A model generated the notes under the pieces. The model saw nothing but the letters and a program-made list of their open reading frames with translations. It had not been told where the DNA came from and made no database searches. From Bacteroidaceae bacterium (GTDB lineage Bacteria; Bacteroidota; Bacteroidia; Bacteroidales; Bacteroidaceae), in the NCBI GenBank assembly GCA_017559845.1, contig JAFYQQ010000001.1, positions 28,679 through 92,678 of the forward strand: 64,000 nucleotides of DNA. Direction: 5' to 3'. Below, piece by piece: positions 16,823 to 24,760 of this stretch; the first letter of the stretch is position 1, and each line of letters starts with the position of its first letter. The position numbers were made by a program, and so were the translations under genes.

Positions 16823-18543
16823 TATTCGTAATGCAATTTCAGATTATCCAAGACAAGTGTACTGCCTACCCCTCCAGTAAAGTAGTCACCGTATTTGCTG
16901 GAAGAGGCTACCACTTGGATATGGGTGGGGATGCGTGTATTGTCCTTGTATTTCAGTTCCAGTGTGTGAGAGGCCCATTCATTCACGTCGTTTCCCTGTG
17001 TCAGTTGGGCGTAAGCCACCACTCGCTTGTCGTTGGGCGAGAACAAATGGCGTTCGCTGGGACGTGTGCGGATGATGAGGGGGAATTTCTCTCCATTATA
17101 TTCCTCGTAATCATTTTCTCCGATGTGCCATAGTGTGATATAAATCTGGCAAGAGTCGGGACGGCCTTCCATATAGCGAAGCGCTTCGTCTCCCACCTTG
17201 TTGATGGTCTCAGAATTGTATTTGTAATCGAAAGTCAGTTTGGCGGGGAATGCCTTGAACGGTCTGCCGAATCCCAGGATACCGTTCGTACCGTCTGTAC
17301 GAAGATAACTTCCGGTAAAGATGTTGCCGGCAGCAAACTTGATGACGATATACCTGGATTCCAAATGTGCAGCCTTGCCATGTCCGGTGCTGGTATCGTC
17401 TGTAGGAGTGGAATTGCTGCTGCCCACTGTGGTGGCACCCTTGTTGCCAGTTCCCCAATAGGGAGTGGAACCTTCTGCCCAGGGATAGAGCAGTTCGGGA
17501 TTTTTGACATCCGTACACCATTCGTCAAGGCTGGTGTTCTCCAACTGCAGCATCGCGGTGGTGGTAAAGCTTTGCTCGCCCACCTTAGAATTTCCAGCAG
17601 TAACGGTAAAGTTATATGTGGTACTGGGGCTAAGATTGGGTATTGTGGCGGAATAACCAGTAGAGGTGCTGTTGATGTTTTCCTGCGCCAAGGTCTTCCA
17701 TGCGCTTTCACCTTCTGCTTTATATTCAATGACAGGCTCTGTGCCGTTGGGCTTTTCTCCGGTAATGATGGCATCAACAGTACGGGCAAAGGCTTGGGCT
17801 GTTGTTCCCATTGCCGCCTCTGTATGGCACACCATCACCCGCCAGCTTTGCTCTTCGCCCCAACCGGTGGTAACCATGAACTGGCGGACATCATAAAAGT
17901 CGAATGTCTCTTGTGTGGTGGGGTCGGGAGACACCTTTCCGTGTACACCTCCCAATGAGAATTTATGCACTTTGAGACGTTTGAGGCTCTGCTCCTTGTT
18001 TACATAGATGACCACATTGTGGGTAATGGGGTCAATGACCGCATTGCCCACTTGGTTTTCTACCTCCACTTCACGGTTTACAATCTGCTCCACCTTTACG
18101 GTCCATTCATAGTCCTGATAGGTATGCAAGATGAATTTCACTTTCTGACTGAAATCCATGCGGGTGTCATGGTGACTGCCTGGAGCATTGAACCTTTTTC
18201 GGGGGAACTTTGCGAAATCCAGACAAGCTGCAGAGTCGGGCATGAGACCAATTTCTTCCTGATAATTCACATCGGGGTTCTTGGTTTCAGATTTCAATTC
18301 TATGCGCTTCACTTTCAACTTTTTCACATCTACGGTGTCGCACACAAAGAGCGATACCGTGCGCAAATCCTTATCAATGGTGGCAGAACCTTCACCACTA
18401 CCGTTTTCCCCGCACTGTCCTTCCACTTCAAAAGCGGTAATGCGTCCTTCCACAATGGGATAGGGAATGTCGTTGGGCACATCGCATGAACCGAAGCATA
18501 TTGCGATGAAAGCGAGTATCAGTATGTAGAGAACTTTCTTCAT
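16822..18543 (-). CDS. PCMD-domain lipoprotein with FN3 (putative carbohydrate-binding)
   Basis: A 573-residue lipoprotein (AICFGSC, Cys20). It has two related N-terminal modules (about 33-145 and 150-240), each with the pattern G.A.ID...R.V..(F/Y)V......LK.LKV. A fibronectin type III domain (about 245-330, NLSPSTTYNFTVTAGNS) and a C-terminal PCMD-type domain (about 335-573, LESRYIVIKFAAGNIFTGSYL, PAKLTFDYKY, DSCQIYITLWHIG, SSKYGDYFTGGVGSTLVLDNLKLHYE) follow. PCMD stands for putative carbohydrate metabolism domain; no activity is established. Unlike the DUF4493 members it has no TR motif after the anchor. Its ATG overlaps the barrel gene by 4 nt. Confidence 0.8.
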   Translation of the reverse strand: MKKVLYILILAFIAICFGSCDVPNDIPYPIVEGRITAFEVEGQCGENGSGEGSATIDKDLRTVSLFVCDTVDVKKLKVKRIELKSETKNPDVNYQEEIGLMPDSAACLDFAKFPRKRFNAPGSHHDTRMDFSQKVKFILHTYQDYEWTVKVEQIVNREVEVENQVGNAVIDPITHNVVIYVNKEQSLKRLKVHKFSLGGVHGKVSPDPTTQETFDFYDVRQFMVTTGWGEEQSWRVMVCHTEAAMGTTAQAFARTVDAIITGEKPNGTEPVIEYKAEGESAWKTLAQENINSTSTGYSATIPNLSPSTTYNFTVTAGNSKVGEQSFTTTAMLQLENTSLDEWCTDVKNPELLYPWAEGSTPYWGTGNKGATTVGSSNSTPTDDTSTGHGKAAHLESRYIVIKFAAGNIFTGSYLRTDGTNGILGFGRPFKAFPAKLTFDYKYNSETINKVGDEALRYMEGRPDSCQIYITLWHIGENDYEEYNGEKFPLIIRTRPSERHLFSPNDKRVVAYAQLTQGNDVNEWASHTLELKYKDNTRIPTHIQVVASSSKYGDYFTGGVGSTLVLDNLKLHYE

Positions 18544-19412
18544 AAGTAGAATGTCATACCAAGTTTAACACTGAAGAGGTTGAGCTTGAAGTTGGCACCA
18601 GAAGTATGTACTTTTCCTTGCTCTATCCTGTTAGTCTCCTGTTCTCCCCACTTGATGCGGTAACCGCCCATGTTCACGGACACTTCCGATGCCATGAAGT
18701 CGGTGGCGAATACGGTAAGGCCAGGACAGAATCCCAACTGCAGATTGTGAATCCTTTCGTATGTGCCGGAGAGGGTTTCTCCTCTGCCAGTGGTGTTCTT
18801 CCCCTCTGTATACCCGTAGGTGAGCTGTACTTCTGCAAAGAAACCGAAAACATTGCTACGGCCTATGGGCATATAAGAACGCATAAACCCGGTGGTCATG
18901 TAGTTGTGTTCCAAATAATAAAGGTCATCCAAACTGATGTTCAGGTCTTCGCCCAGATTGAGGTCGAACTGTCCAAGATTCATGAAGTAACGCTTGTAAG
19001 AGAAACGTCCGCCCAATGCGATATTGTTGGCCACAAAGTAACCAAAATAGGGACCGGCAGAGAACGTGTGGCCTTCAAATTCGATATTCTTCAATACCAG
19101 GTAATTCAAATTGTCATTGTCCCATTCGTTCCATGAGATTTCTCCTCCCACCATCCATTGGCCTTTGGGGATGAATACGCTTTTCATCGCTTCGCGGTCA
19201 ATGCGCTGTATATGCCGCTTTTGCCGCATCTTTTCAGCCACTTTCGGCGTGTGGGTCTGCATCTCTATCATTTGGGTATAGGTGAGATTGCGGTGTAGGC
19301 TGTCTGCCTGTTGGGGTTGTACCGGCACACTGATCAGTTCCTGCGCACGCAGGTTATGTGCCGACAGCATCAGCAATAAGCCAAACAGCAGATGGGAGGT
19401 TATGCGTTGCAT
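18540..19412 (-). CDS. Outer-membrane beta-barrel protein of the surface locus
   Basis: 290 residues with a Sec signal ending LRAQ. A soluble linker (residues about 25-80, HTPKVAEKMRQKRHIQRIDREAM) leads to KSVFIPKGQWMVGGEISWNEWDNDN and eight or more amphipathic strands (FEGHTFSAGPYFGYFVANNIALGGRFSYKRYF, NVFGFFAEVQLTYGYTEG, LQLGFCPGLTVFATDFMASEVSVNMGGY), ending FSVKLGMTFYL. It is a paralogue of the barrel at 9796-10644. It overlaps the following PCMD gene by 4 nt, so one barrel is made in step with one PCMD protein. Confidence 0.8.
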   Translation of the reverse strand: MQRITSHLLFGLLLMLSAHNLRAQELISVPVQPQQADSLHRNLTYTQMIEMQTHTPKVAEKMRQKRHIQRIDREAMKSVFIPKGQWMVGGEISWNEWDNDNLNYLVLKNIEFEGHTFSAGPYFGYFVANNIALGGRFSYKRYFMNLGQFDLNLGEDLNISLDDLYYLEHNYMTTGFMRSYMPIGRSNVFGFFAEVQLTYGYTEGKNTTGRGETLSGTYERIHNLQLGFCPGLTVFATDFMASEVSVNMGGYRIKWGEQETNRIEQGKVHTSGANFKLNLFSVKLGMTFYL

Positions 19413-19441
19413 TTATGTTTTCTTTCTATATTCACGCCCTA

Positions 19442-19476
19442 CATCTGCCTGTCCTTTTCGCAGGAACAGGCAGATG
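19442..19476. other. Intercistronic stem-loop
   Basis: CATCTGCCTGT (19442-19452) pairs with ACAGGCAGATG (19466-19476), an 11-bp stem with a short loop, in the 88-nt gap between the 601-residue gene and the barrel gene. There is no U-run on the minus strand, so I read it as an mRNA processing or stability hairpin rather than a full terminator. Confidence 0.55.
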
Positions 19477-19500
19477 CGAGCGGTTTAAACCGTATTTATA

Positions 19501-21306
19501 TTATTTTACAGAAGGTGTGTCACCATAAACCAGTTCGAAGTCATCCAAATACAATGTACTTCCCTTGGCTCCATGGAAATAGTCGCCATACTTGCTTGCA
19601 GAGAACACTACCAGCAGGTATGAGGGTTTCTTGTTGATGTCGCGATATACCAAAGGTATGTTCACCTCCTTCCATGAATCACCGGTTGCGACACACTGGT
19701 TATCGGGCAAAGCACCGTATGCAATGACACGGGAATCGGTCAGCAGGTTAGGCAGCAGACTTACATCGGTATTATTTACCACGACGATATCTGAGAGAAG
19801 CGCGATGTAGATGCTGCAAATGTCTGGCTGGCCCTTGGCAGGAGCTGCTGCGGGAAGACTCTTGCCCACGTTGTCCACGGCTTGTGGATGGTACTGCATG
19901 AATCCCTTCAGAGCTGTGGGACGATTCTTAAATGGTGTTCCCCAATCCAGAATTGCACCCTTGGTTCCATCTACGTAACCAAACTCACCGGTGTACATAC
20001 TTGCTGCAGCAAACTTGATAACAACCTTGGTACTTTCCAGTTTTGCGGCATAAGAACCGCTACGCTTGGGACTTTCGGTTTTTGTTGTTACATTATAAGA
20101 ATCACCGATAGATGTGGAACCGGGATTTGACGTGTCCCAGAACTTCACGCCCGCTTCATTTGGATACCAGGGAGCGCCTGATTGATGCCAGTGTTCAAAA
20201 CCACCATTATACAAGGCCACTTGTTGCTCGGTAATAAATGTTACAGGATCGCACACGACTTCCTTGTCTCCATCTACATAACGCAATCTGTATTCGTATT
20301 CGGTATTGGGAGACAGTCCCTTCAGCGTAGTTGTTACATTGTCATTACCGTCAATGGTAAGTTCGCTGTTCTCAATTTCTGACCATTTGGAATCTGTGGA
20401 CTTTTTCCACTGAATGGTTAGACCAGTGTTTTTGAAAGCATCTGTTTTGGCTGTAACAGACGCGTTAAGCATGGCAAAGTTGCTCCAAGCATTTGCCGCA
20501 CGTGTAACCAGTGTGATAGCACTCTTACGGGGCACTTCAAATGTATAGGTATAGGTGTTGGTGGTTTCATCCACTTCCACTTTTATACCAGGACCGTTGC
20601 CATCGCCCAAATTACCAGTCTCTTGTAACTTGAAGTTCAGGATATAGTGGTCGCGAGCTTTCACATCAGTGAATGACTGTGTAAGTGCTTTTTTGTCGCC
20701 TTTCTTGTTTATCAAATCCAATATTACATCGAAGTCGCCAACGGGAATGTAACCAGATTGTGTTGTTTTTCCCATCTTAAATTCAAACGAATTTATACCA
20801 ACGAGAGCGGACGAAACAGTCGTGTTAGCATAATTGAAATTTTCAGAAATACTTTTGTCGTAGTTTACGGTAATTTTTACATTTGCTTGTGTACAAGTCA
20901 GACTTGCTGTTACCAGACCTTTGGGCTTTACCTGTACAGTGCTGCTACCGTAATAGTAAGGGACATCAAAACCAGACGCTTTCCCGTCCCAATTGGCTGA
21001 GTGCGCCACAACGGTGTATTTGCCGGCTAATAGTAGGATATTCCCTTGGAAAACCTCATCCGATGCGAAATCATCGGTACTTTTGACCACTTTACCATCT
21101 TTGTCTTGAATCTCTATGTGGAGTGTCTTGGGGTTGTATCCTTCCGGAACAGCCGAACGTGAGCCTGCTGGCTCATGGGTTGATGTCAAAGTATTGATAT
21201 CCAGAGATAAATAACCCTTATTGCTGTCTATGTCAATATCCTGACTGCAGGATGCGACTATTGCAGTCATAAACAAGATGGACAATATATATTGAATCTT
21301 TTTCAT
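19501..21306 (-). CDS. DUF4493-FN3-PCMD fusion lipoprotein
   Basis: A 601-residue lipoprotein (TAIVASC, Cys20) that joins the two main protein types of the locus. Residues about 25-235 are DUF4493-like (NKGYLSLDINTLTSTHEPAGSRSAVPEGYNPKTLHIEIQD, SR motif at Arg50; LLLAGKYTVVAHSANW; SLTCTQANVKITVNYDKSISENFNYANTTV). Residues about 250-345 are FN3 (LSPNTEYEYRLRYVDGDK). Residues about 350-595 are PCMD (LESTKVVIKFAAASMYTGEFGYV, DICSIYIALLSDIV, SASKYGDYFHGAKGSTLYLDDFELVYG). The fusion argues that DUF4493 and PCMD proteins belong to one assembly. Confidence 0.8.
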   Translation of the reverse strand: MKKIQYILSILFMTAIVASCSQDIDIDSNKGYLSLDINTLTSTHEPAGSRSAVPEGYNPKTLHIEIQDKDGKVVKSTDDFASDEVFQGNILLLAGKYTVVAHSANWDGKASGFDVPYYYGSSTVQVKPKGLVTASLTCTQANVKITVNYDKSISENFNYANTTVSSALVGINSFEFKMGKTTQSGYIPVGDFDVILDLINKKGDKKALTQSFTDVKARDHYILNFKLQETGNLGDGNGPGIKVEVDETTNTYTYTFEVPRKSAITLVTRAANAWSNFAMLNASVTAKTDAFKNTGLTIQWKKSTDSKWSEIENSELTIDGNDNVTTTLKGLSPNTEYEYRLRYVDGDKEVVCDPVTFITEQQVALYNGGFEHWHQSGAPWYPNEAGVKFWDTSNPGSTSIGDSYNVTTKTESPKRSGSYAAKLESTKVVIKFAAASMYTGEFGYVDGTKGAILDWGTPFKNRPTALKGFMQYHPQAVDNVGKSLPAAAPAKGQPDICSIYIALLSDIVVVNNTDVSLLPNLLTDSRVIAYGALPDNQCVATGDSWKEVNIPLVYRDINKKPSYLLVVFSASKYGDYFHGAKGSTLYLDDFELVYGDTPSVK

Positions 21307-21322
21307 ACTTTATTTATTATCA

Positions 21323-22612
21323 TTATTCAATGGTTAATGTCAACTGGCCGTCCTTTGTGTTGCCGTTCATGTCTGTAACAGTAAGAATGAAGGTGTGGTC
21401 GCCTGGCAGTAAAAGCAGGAAGGAGAAGAACTTGCCGATGGGGAATACGTATTCCTTTTCGCCTGCTGCGGGAACGTTAAGGGGACTATTCAAATCGCTG
21501 AACATAGATTCCAAACCTTCATTGCTCACAACTTCAGTGCCATTCTCGAAATCAATGCCCTCGTATGTACCACCAAGCTCTGCTAATGCACCTGTCATAT
21601 CTTCGCTTGTGGAGGTTACTCTCACAATAATACTCTGAATGCCGTTTTCTGCAGTAATCTTTGTATCACCTAATGAGGGGTCAGTGTCCCCAGTAACAGT
21701 CATGTTTTTAGGTAACTCCAATGTAATTGCAGAATCATCTCCTTCGCCAGAATTGTCACCGCCAGGAGTATCACCGCCTTCTTCCTCGCCTCCGTTATCC
21801 GTGATATTGTCTTCCACTTCCATTTCAAAGGTTTTCTCGCTTTCCTCAAATTTAATGTCGGCTTTCAGCGTAATGTCGGTAATGTCGCCTTCTGTGCTTT
21901 CTACAGGAGCAAAATTGATTTCAATGCAGTCGCCACCAGAGAAAAATTCGTCGTCACTGTCATATTGATTGCTGGCGTTCTTTTTTGTAAGTTTATTGCT
22001 TGCTGTAATCTTGTTGCCGGATGCTGTAGTGCCCACAAAATTTACGTTAAGTACATCTACATTCTCTTCATAAGTCAAATACATAGGCGTGGGCTGCAGA
22101 CCGTCCTTATCCGTATATATAATAGCGGTTTCTGTCCCATCGTCAATAGAGATGGTCCATTGGGTGAAGACATTTGCAAAGTCTGCCTCGAAGCTGACGG
22201 TAAACTTACCGTTAGCCATTCGGCATGTTACGGTTGATTCAGTGTTGGTACCCTGTATGATTTCAAACTCATCGCGGCCGGTATAATATGGTTTGTCCAT
22301 TTTTTTCTTTAATTCGCCAGGTGTGTGTGCTACTGCATAGTATTCGCCTACAGGCATTTGTATTTTGGTGGGAACCTGGTCTGCTCTGTTGTATGATTCA
22401 AACTCCTTGTTGTCAGCCAAGTAATAAATGGCCACGGGGAACTCGTCAGGGTTAACCTCCTCCCCGGCGCGGGTTGCACTGGGAACCAATTTGTCTACAT
22501 TCAGTGACATGCTGCCCTGAAGCGCGTCTGTTGCAGAAAAATCCTCGCTTGTACAAGCGGACAAACTGAAGCCAAGGACTGTTCCGGCTAATATGGTTTT
22601 AGCTATATTCAT
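21323..22612 (-). CDS. DUF4493-type lipoprotein with extra C-terminal Ig-like domain
   Basis: A 429-residue lipoprotein (GFSLSAC, Cys20). The N-terminal DUF4493 domain has SMSLNVDKLVPSATRAGEEVNPDEFPVAIYYL (TR motif at Arg48), MPVGEYYAVAHTPGELKKK and CRMANGKFTVSFEADFANVFTQWTISI. After a very acidic Gly/Asp/Glu linker (about 270-295, GGEEEGGDTPGGDNSGEGDD) there is a second beta domain (about 296-429) ending HTFILTVTDMNGNTKDGQLTLTIE, which resembles Ig-like DUF4493-associated extensions. It lies 44 nt downstream of the first gene of the run. Confidence 0.75.
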   Translation of the reverse strand: MNIAKTILAGTVLGFSLSACTSEDFSATDALQGSMSLNVDKLVPSATRAGEEVNPDEFPVAIYYLADNKEFESYNRADQVPTKIQMPVGEYYAVAHTPGELKKKMDKPYYTGRDEFEIIQGTNTESTVTCRMANGKFTVSFEADFANVFTQWTISIDDGTETAIIYTDKDGLQPTPMYLTYEENVDVLNVNFVGTTASGNKITASNKLTKKNASNQYDSDDEFFSGGDCIEINFAPVESTEGDITDITLKADIKFEESEKTFEMEVEDNITDNGGEEEGGDTPGGDNSGEGDDSAITLELPKNMTVTGDTDPSLGDTKITAENGIQSIIVRVTSTSEDMTGALAELGGTYEGIDFENGTEVVSNEGLESMFSDLNSPLNVPAAGEKEYVFPIGKFFSFLLLLPGDHTFILTVTDMNGNTKDGQLTLTIE

Positions 22613-22656
22613 AATTCAATGTATTAAATTGTCTCTATATGGTATAATCTATTTCA

Positions 22657-23499
22657 TTAAATCCAGTCAACGGGCACTTCTATGTCCACTGGCTTGTCAT
22701 TGGTACTTTCGTCAATGGTAACAGTGATTTTCAAATCGCCTTGTGTAGTGGGGTTGTAGGTTACATTCACATTCATCTTGTACGCATAATTGCGTTTTAA
22801 TGTGAACTTGCCGGTCTTGGTGGCTTCCTGTGTCTTGTCGATGAAGTCATTCTTGGTAATGGTGGTAATGGTAAAGGTGATTTCCTCTCCTTCAGTACCT
22901 CCCTTCAACTTTACATACCAAGGTTCTGTGTCATTTTTGTTCCAGTCAATATCGGTTTCCCCTAATGCTTCAGTACCTTTAAAAGTTACTTTGTAATCGC
23001 TGAAATAGGTGCTCATATCCTCGTTGAAATTGACCGTAATACGTCCGCAGGTGGGTGTGCAGTTAACTTCAACAGATTCTTTCTGTTCAGCTTTAATGCT
23101 TCCTTGGGTTTCTCCGTACACATAAAAACTATTGCGTGAAGCGTGGGATTCGGTGCCATAGAATGCTTTTATGGTATAACTGCCAATAGGCATTGTCAAT
23201 GGCATTTTGGATGCTACATCAGAACCCTTGCAGTTCAATTTTTCGATTTTGTTCGCATCAATTACCACCACAGTGTATTCGTTTGTGTTCTTGTAATCGT
23301 TTTCATTAACTGCACGTGTGTCTTCCGCAAACTTTGTTCCGGAGACCAGATTAAGCATCAGTTGTCCCTGTCCTGTTTCGGAGGGGGAACTCAGACCGTC
23401 ATCAGATGTGCAGGCAGATAAACTAAAGCCTGCACAAAGCATCATTGCGGTCATCCATTTACATGTTTTCATTGCCATATACTTTTTATTTTTTAACAT
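22657..23499 (-). CDS. DUF4493-type lipoprotein (first gene of the surface operon)
   Basis: 280 residues as drawn. The ATG at 23472, which gives MKTCKWMTAMMLCAGFSLSAC, would make a more typical signal peptide, so the start is uncertain by nine codons. The lipid cysteine is Cys30 in the long form. QLMLNLVSGTKFAEDTRAVNENDYKNTNEYTVVVIDA carries the TR motif (Arg62). The family strands follow (MPIGSYTIKAFYGTES, EVNCTPTCGRITVNFNEDMSTYFSDYKVTFKG, QGDLKITVTIDESTNDKPVDIEVPVDWI). As the most upstream gene it may be the most abundant subunit. Operator-like inverted repeats lie 75-145 nt upstream. Confidence 0.75.
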   Translation of the reverse strand: MLKNKKYMAMKTCKWMTAMMLCAGFSLSACTSDDGLSSPSETGQGQLMLNLVSGTKFAEDTRAVNENDYKNTNEYTVVVIDANKIEKLNCKGSDVASKMPLTMPIGSYTIKAFYGTESHASRNSFYVYGETQGSIKAEQKESVEVNCTPTCGRITVNFNEDMSTYFSDYKVTFKGTEALGETDIDWNKNDTEPWYVKLKGGTEGEEITFTITTITKNDFIDKTQEATKTGKFTLKRNYAYKMNVNVTYNPTTQGDLKITVTIDESTNDKPVDIEVPVDWI

Positions 23500-23541
23500 T
23501 TACATTTTTCTATTTGGCGCTTAAAGCCAATTTATCGGCTG

Positions 23542-23549
23542 CAAATTTA
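23542..23549 (-). promoter_or_regulatory. -7 box of the surface operon promoter
   Basis: Minus-strand TAAATTTG (23549-23542) matches the Bacteroidota -7 consensus and lies 43 nt upstream of the first ATG. No TTTG box is seen at the expected distance, which fits a promoter that needs an activator. Confidence 0.5.
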
Positions 23550-23574
23550 CAATTTATTTTGCCAGACATTGTCG

Positions 23575-23608
23575 TTTTTCGGTACAAACTGGCGGTTTTA
23601 CCGAAAAA
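23575..23608. promoter_or_regulatory. Operator-like inverted repeat 1
   Basis: TTTTTCGGTA (23575-23584), 14 nt, TACCGAAAAA (23599-23608): a perfect 10-bp inverted repeat upstream of the surface operon -7 box. Confidence 0.55.
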
Positions 23609-23611
23609 ACT

Positions 23612-23645
23612 TCGGTTTTTACCATAATTTATACCTAAAAACCGA
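23612..23645. promoter_or_regulatory. Operator-like inverted repeat 2
   Basis: TCGGTTTTTA (23612-23621), 14 nt, TAAAAACCGA (23636-23645): a second perfect 10-bp inverted repeat with the same 14-nt spacing, starting 37 bp after the first. Confidence 0.55.
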
Positions 23646-23706
23646 GGTTTTTCCGTGTGTGGCCAATAGGTTGTTGTCATGATTGCATGCGGGGAAACCC
23701 ATAAAT

Positions 23707-23816
23707 GCAATGCAGTGCATCCCTCAATTCAATGCATTGAACCAAGCAACGGAAGGCGTTGACTTTGCTAATGCACCATAGTGTGTTTGCCTATGCAACA
23801 CTATGCATTTGGGGGA
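23707..23816. repeat. 22-bp-period degenerate array (GCATTG family, 5 units)
   Basis: Five units of exactly 22 nt start at 23707, 23729, 23751, 23773 and 23795, with consensus near GCAATGCATTGACTTTGCCTAT. The same family recurs at 57284-57371; TCAATGCATTGA (23729-23740) and TGACTTTGCT (23760-23769) are shared exactly with that array. No gene is present here. Confidence 0.75.
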
Positions 23817-23830
23817 GAGATTTGCCACGC

Positions 23831-24092
23831 TGCCACGTTTGCCACGTGTTTCTTATAACTTTCATGCGAGAAAAAAATAATTGATAGCCCCCTTTAAGGA
23901 GGGTAAGAAATAATTTTTCTGTTTATAAAAAAGTTGTGTAATCTGCTTGGCAGACGTGGCAGGGTGACACGTGTGACACGTCATCTTATAAACTTTTATG
24001 GAGAAAAAAATTAATTGATCGTCCCCTTTAAGGAGGGTAAGAATTAATTTTCATGTTTATAAATGTTGTATAAATGCGTGTCAGCCGTGTCA
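23831..24092. repeat. Two adjacent fold-back (long palindromic) elements
   Basis: Element 1 (23831-23960) and element 2 (23965-24092) are each about 130 nt and largely self-complementary. They share a centre (CCCTTTAAGGAGGG) and inner arms (AATAATT or TTAATT, GTTTATAA). The ends differ but still pair: element 1 starts TGCCACGTTTGCCACG and ends CTTGGCAGACGTGGCA; element 2 starts TGACACGTGTGACACG and ends CGTGTCAGCCGTGTCA. An extra TGCCACG lies at 23823. They resemble MITE-like elements or a large structured RNA. No coding frame was seen. Confidence 0.75.
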
Positions 24093-24094
24093 CC

Positions 24095-24131
24095 AAAACA
24101 AAATAACCATCCGATTATCAGTCGGATGGTT
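24095..24131 (-). terminator. Intrinsic terminator after the desulfoferrodoxin gene
   Basis: AACCATCCGA (24105-24114) pairs with TCGGATGGTT (24122-24131) around a 7-nt loop. Read on the minus strand, the stem is followed by TTATTTTGTTTTGG. Confidence 0.75.
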
Positions 24132-24152
24132 GTGGTGACAGCACTCATATTT

Positions 24153-24554
24153 TTAAGTGATGGAACTCCTTAATTGTTCAATCCCTTTCCATAAACCATG
24201 GAGATTGCAGTACTCGCGGGCGTATAGCGCTTTTTCTTCGGTCAGGAAAACAGCTACGGGGGCCTCTCCTGGTTTGAGATACTTGCGCAATACCGTGTTT
24301 TCGGTGATCAACTCAATCCATTGGATGTAGTGTTCCTCCAGCATGGGATGAGTGACGCTGCCCACTGTGACCTTGTAGCCGCCTTCAATGGCTTCAATTA
24401 CCGGAACATGCTTTTCAGTGGCGGCATCGGTGGTGTTGCCGGTGAGATGTTCCATGGGTTTTCCACAGCAGACCAGGGTTCCTCCCCCTGCTTCCAATAC
24501 TTCGACAATGTTGCCACAGATTGGGCACTTGTACACTTGTGTTCTTTCAATCAT
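24153..24554 (-). CDS. dfx: Desulfoferrodoxin (2Fe superoxide reductase)
   Basis: 133 residues; reduces superoxide to hydrogen peroxide in the cytoplasm of anaerobes without producing oxygen. The N-terminal desulforedoxin centre has Cys10, Cys13, Cys29 and Cys30 ([16 protein letters not shown]). The catalytic Fe(His)4Cys centre is complete: His49 with Glu47 and Lys48 (TEKHVPVIE), His69, His75, Cys116 and His119 (EYCNLHGLW). It is a single gene with its own promoter, an unusually strong Shine-Dalgarno (AGGAGG, at about 24560-24565) and a terminator. The strong ribosome site is rare in Bacteroidota and suggests high expression. Confidence 0.95.
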   Translation of the reverse strand: MIERTQVYKCPICGNIVEVLEAGGGTLVCCGKPMEHLTGNTTDAATEKHVPVIEAIEGGYKVTVGSVTHPMLEEHYIQWIELITENTVLRKYLKPGEAPVAVFLTEEKALYAREYCNLHGLWKGIEQLRSSIT

Positions 24555-24586
24555 AATGTCCTCCTCTCTTTATTGATTAGACTCCA

Positions 24587-24617
24587 CAAATTTAGCAACA
24601 AAATTCCGATTGATAAA
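24587..24617 (-). promoter_or_regulatory. Promoter for desulfoferrodoxin
   Basis: Minus-strand TTTA (24617-24614), 19 nt, TAAATTTG (24594-24587). Confidence 0.6.
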
Positions 24618-24760
24618 GCGTATGATGAAATAGGATAGAAATATTAATGTTTTTTATGAGTATGGGGTGTGGTTTTTATAAACATTAAGGATATTTTGAT
24701 TGAGGTGTGGTCAGTACGATAAAATGTTTGGAGATTAAATTTACATGCGAAAGTTGAATA

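Noticed and set aside
4231..23499. Naming the locus a canonical FimA/Mfa type V fimbria operon
   Set aside because: No clear FimA/Mfa1 shaft, anchor (FimB/Mfa2) and tip set is recognised; only one N-terminus is fimbrillin-like, so the link is kept as a hypothesis.
23823..23846. Iterons of a replication origin (three TGCCACG copies)
   Set aside because: No replication initiator gene or partition system is nearby; the heptamers are better explained as ends of the fold-back element.
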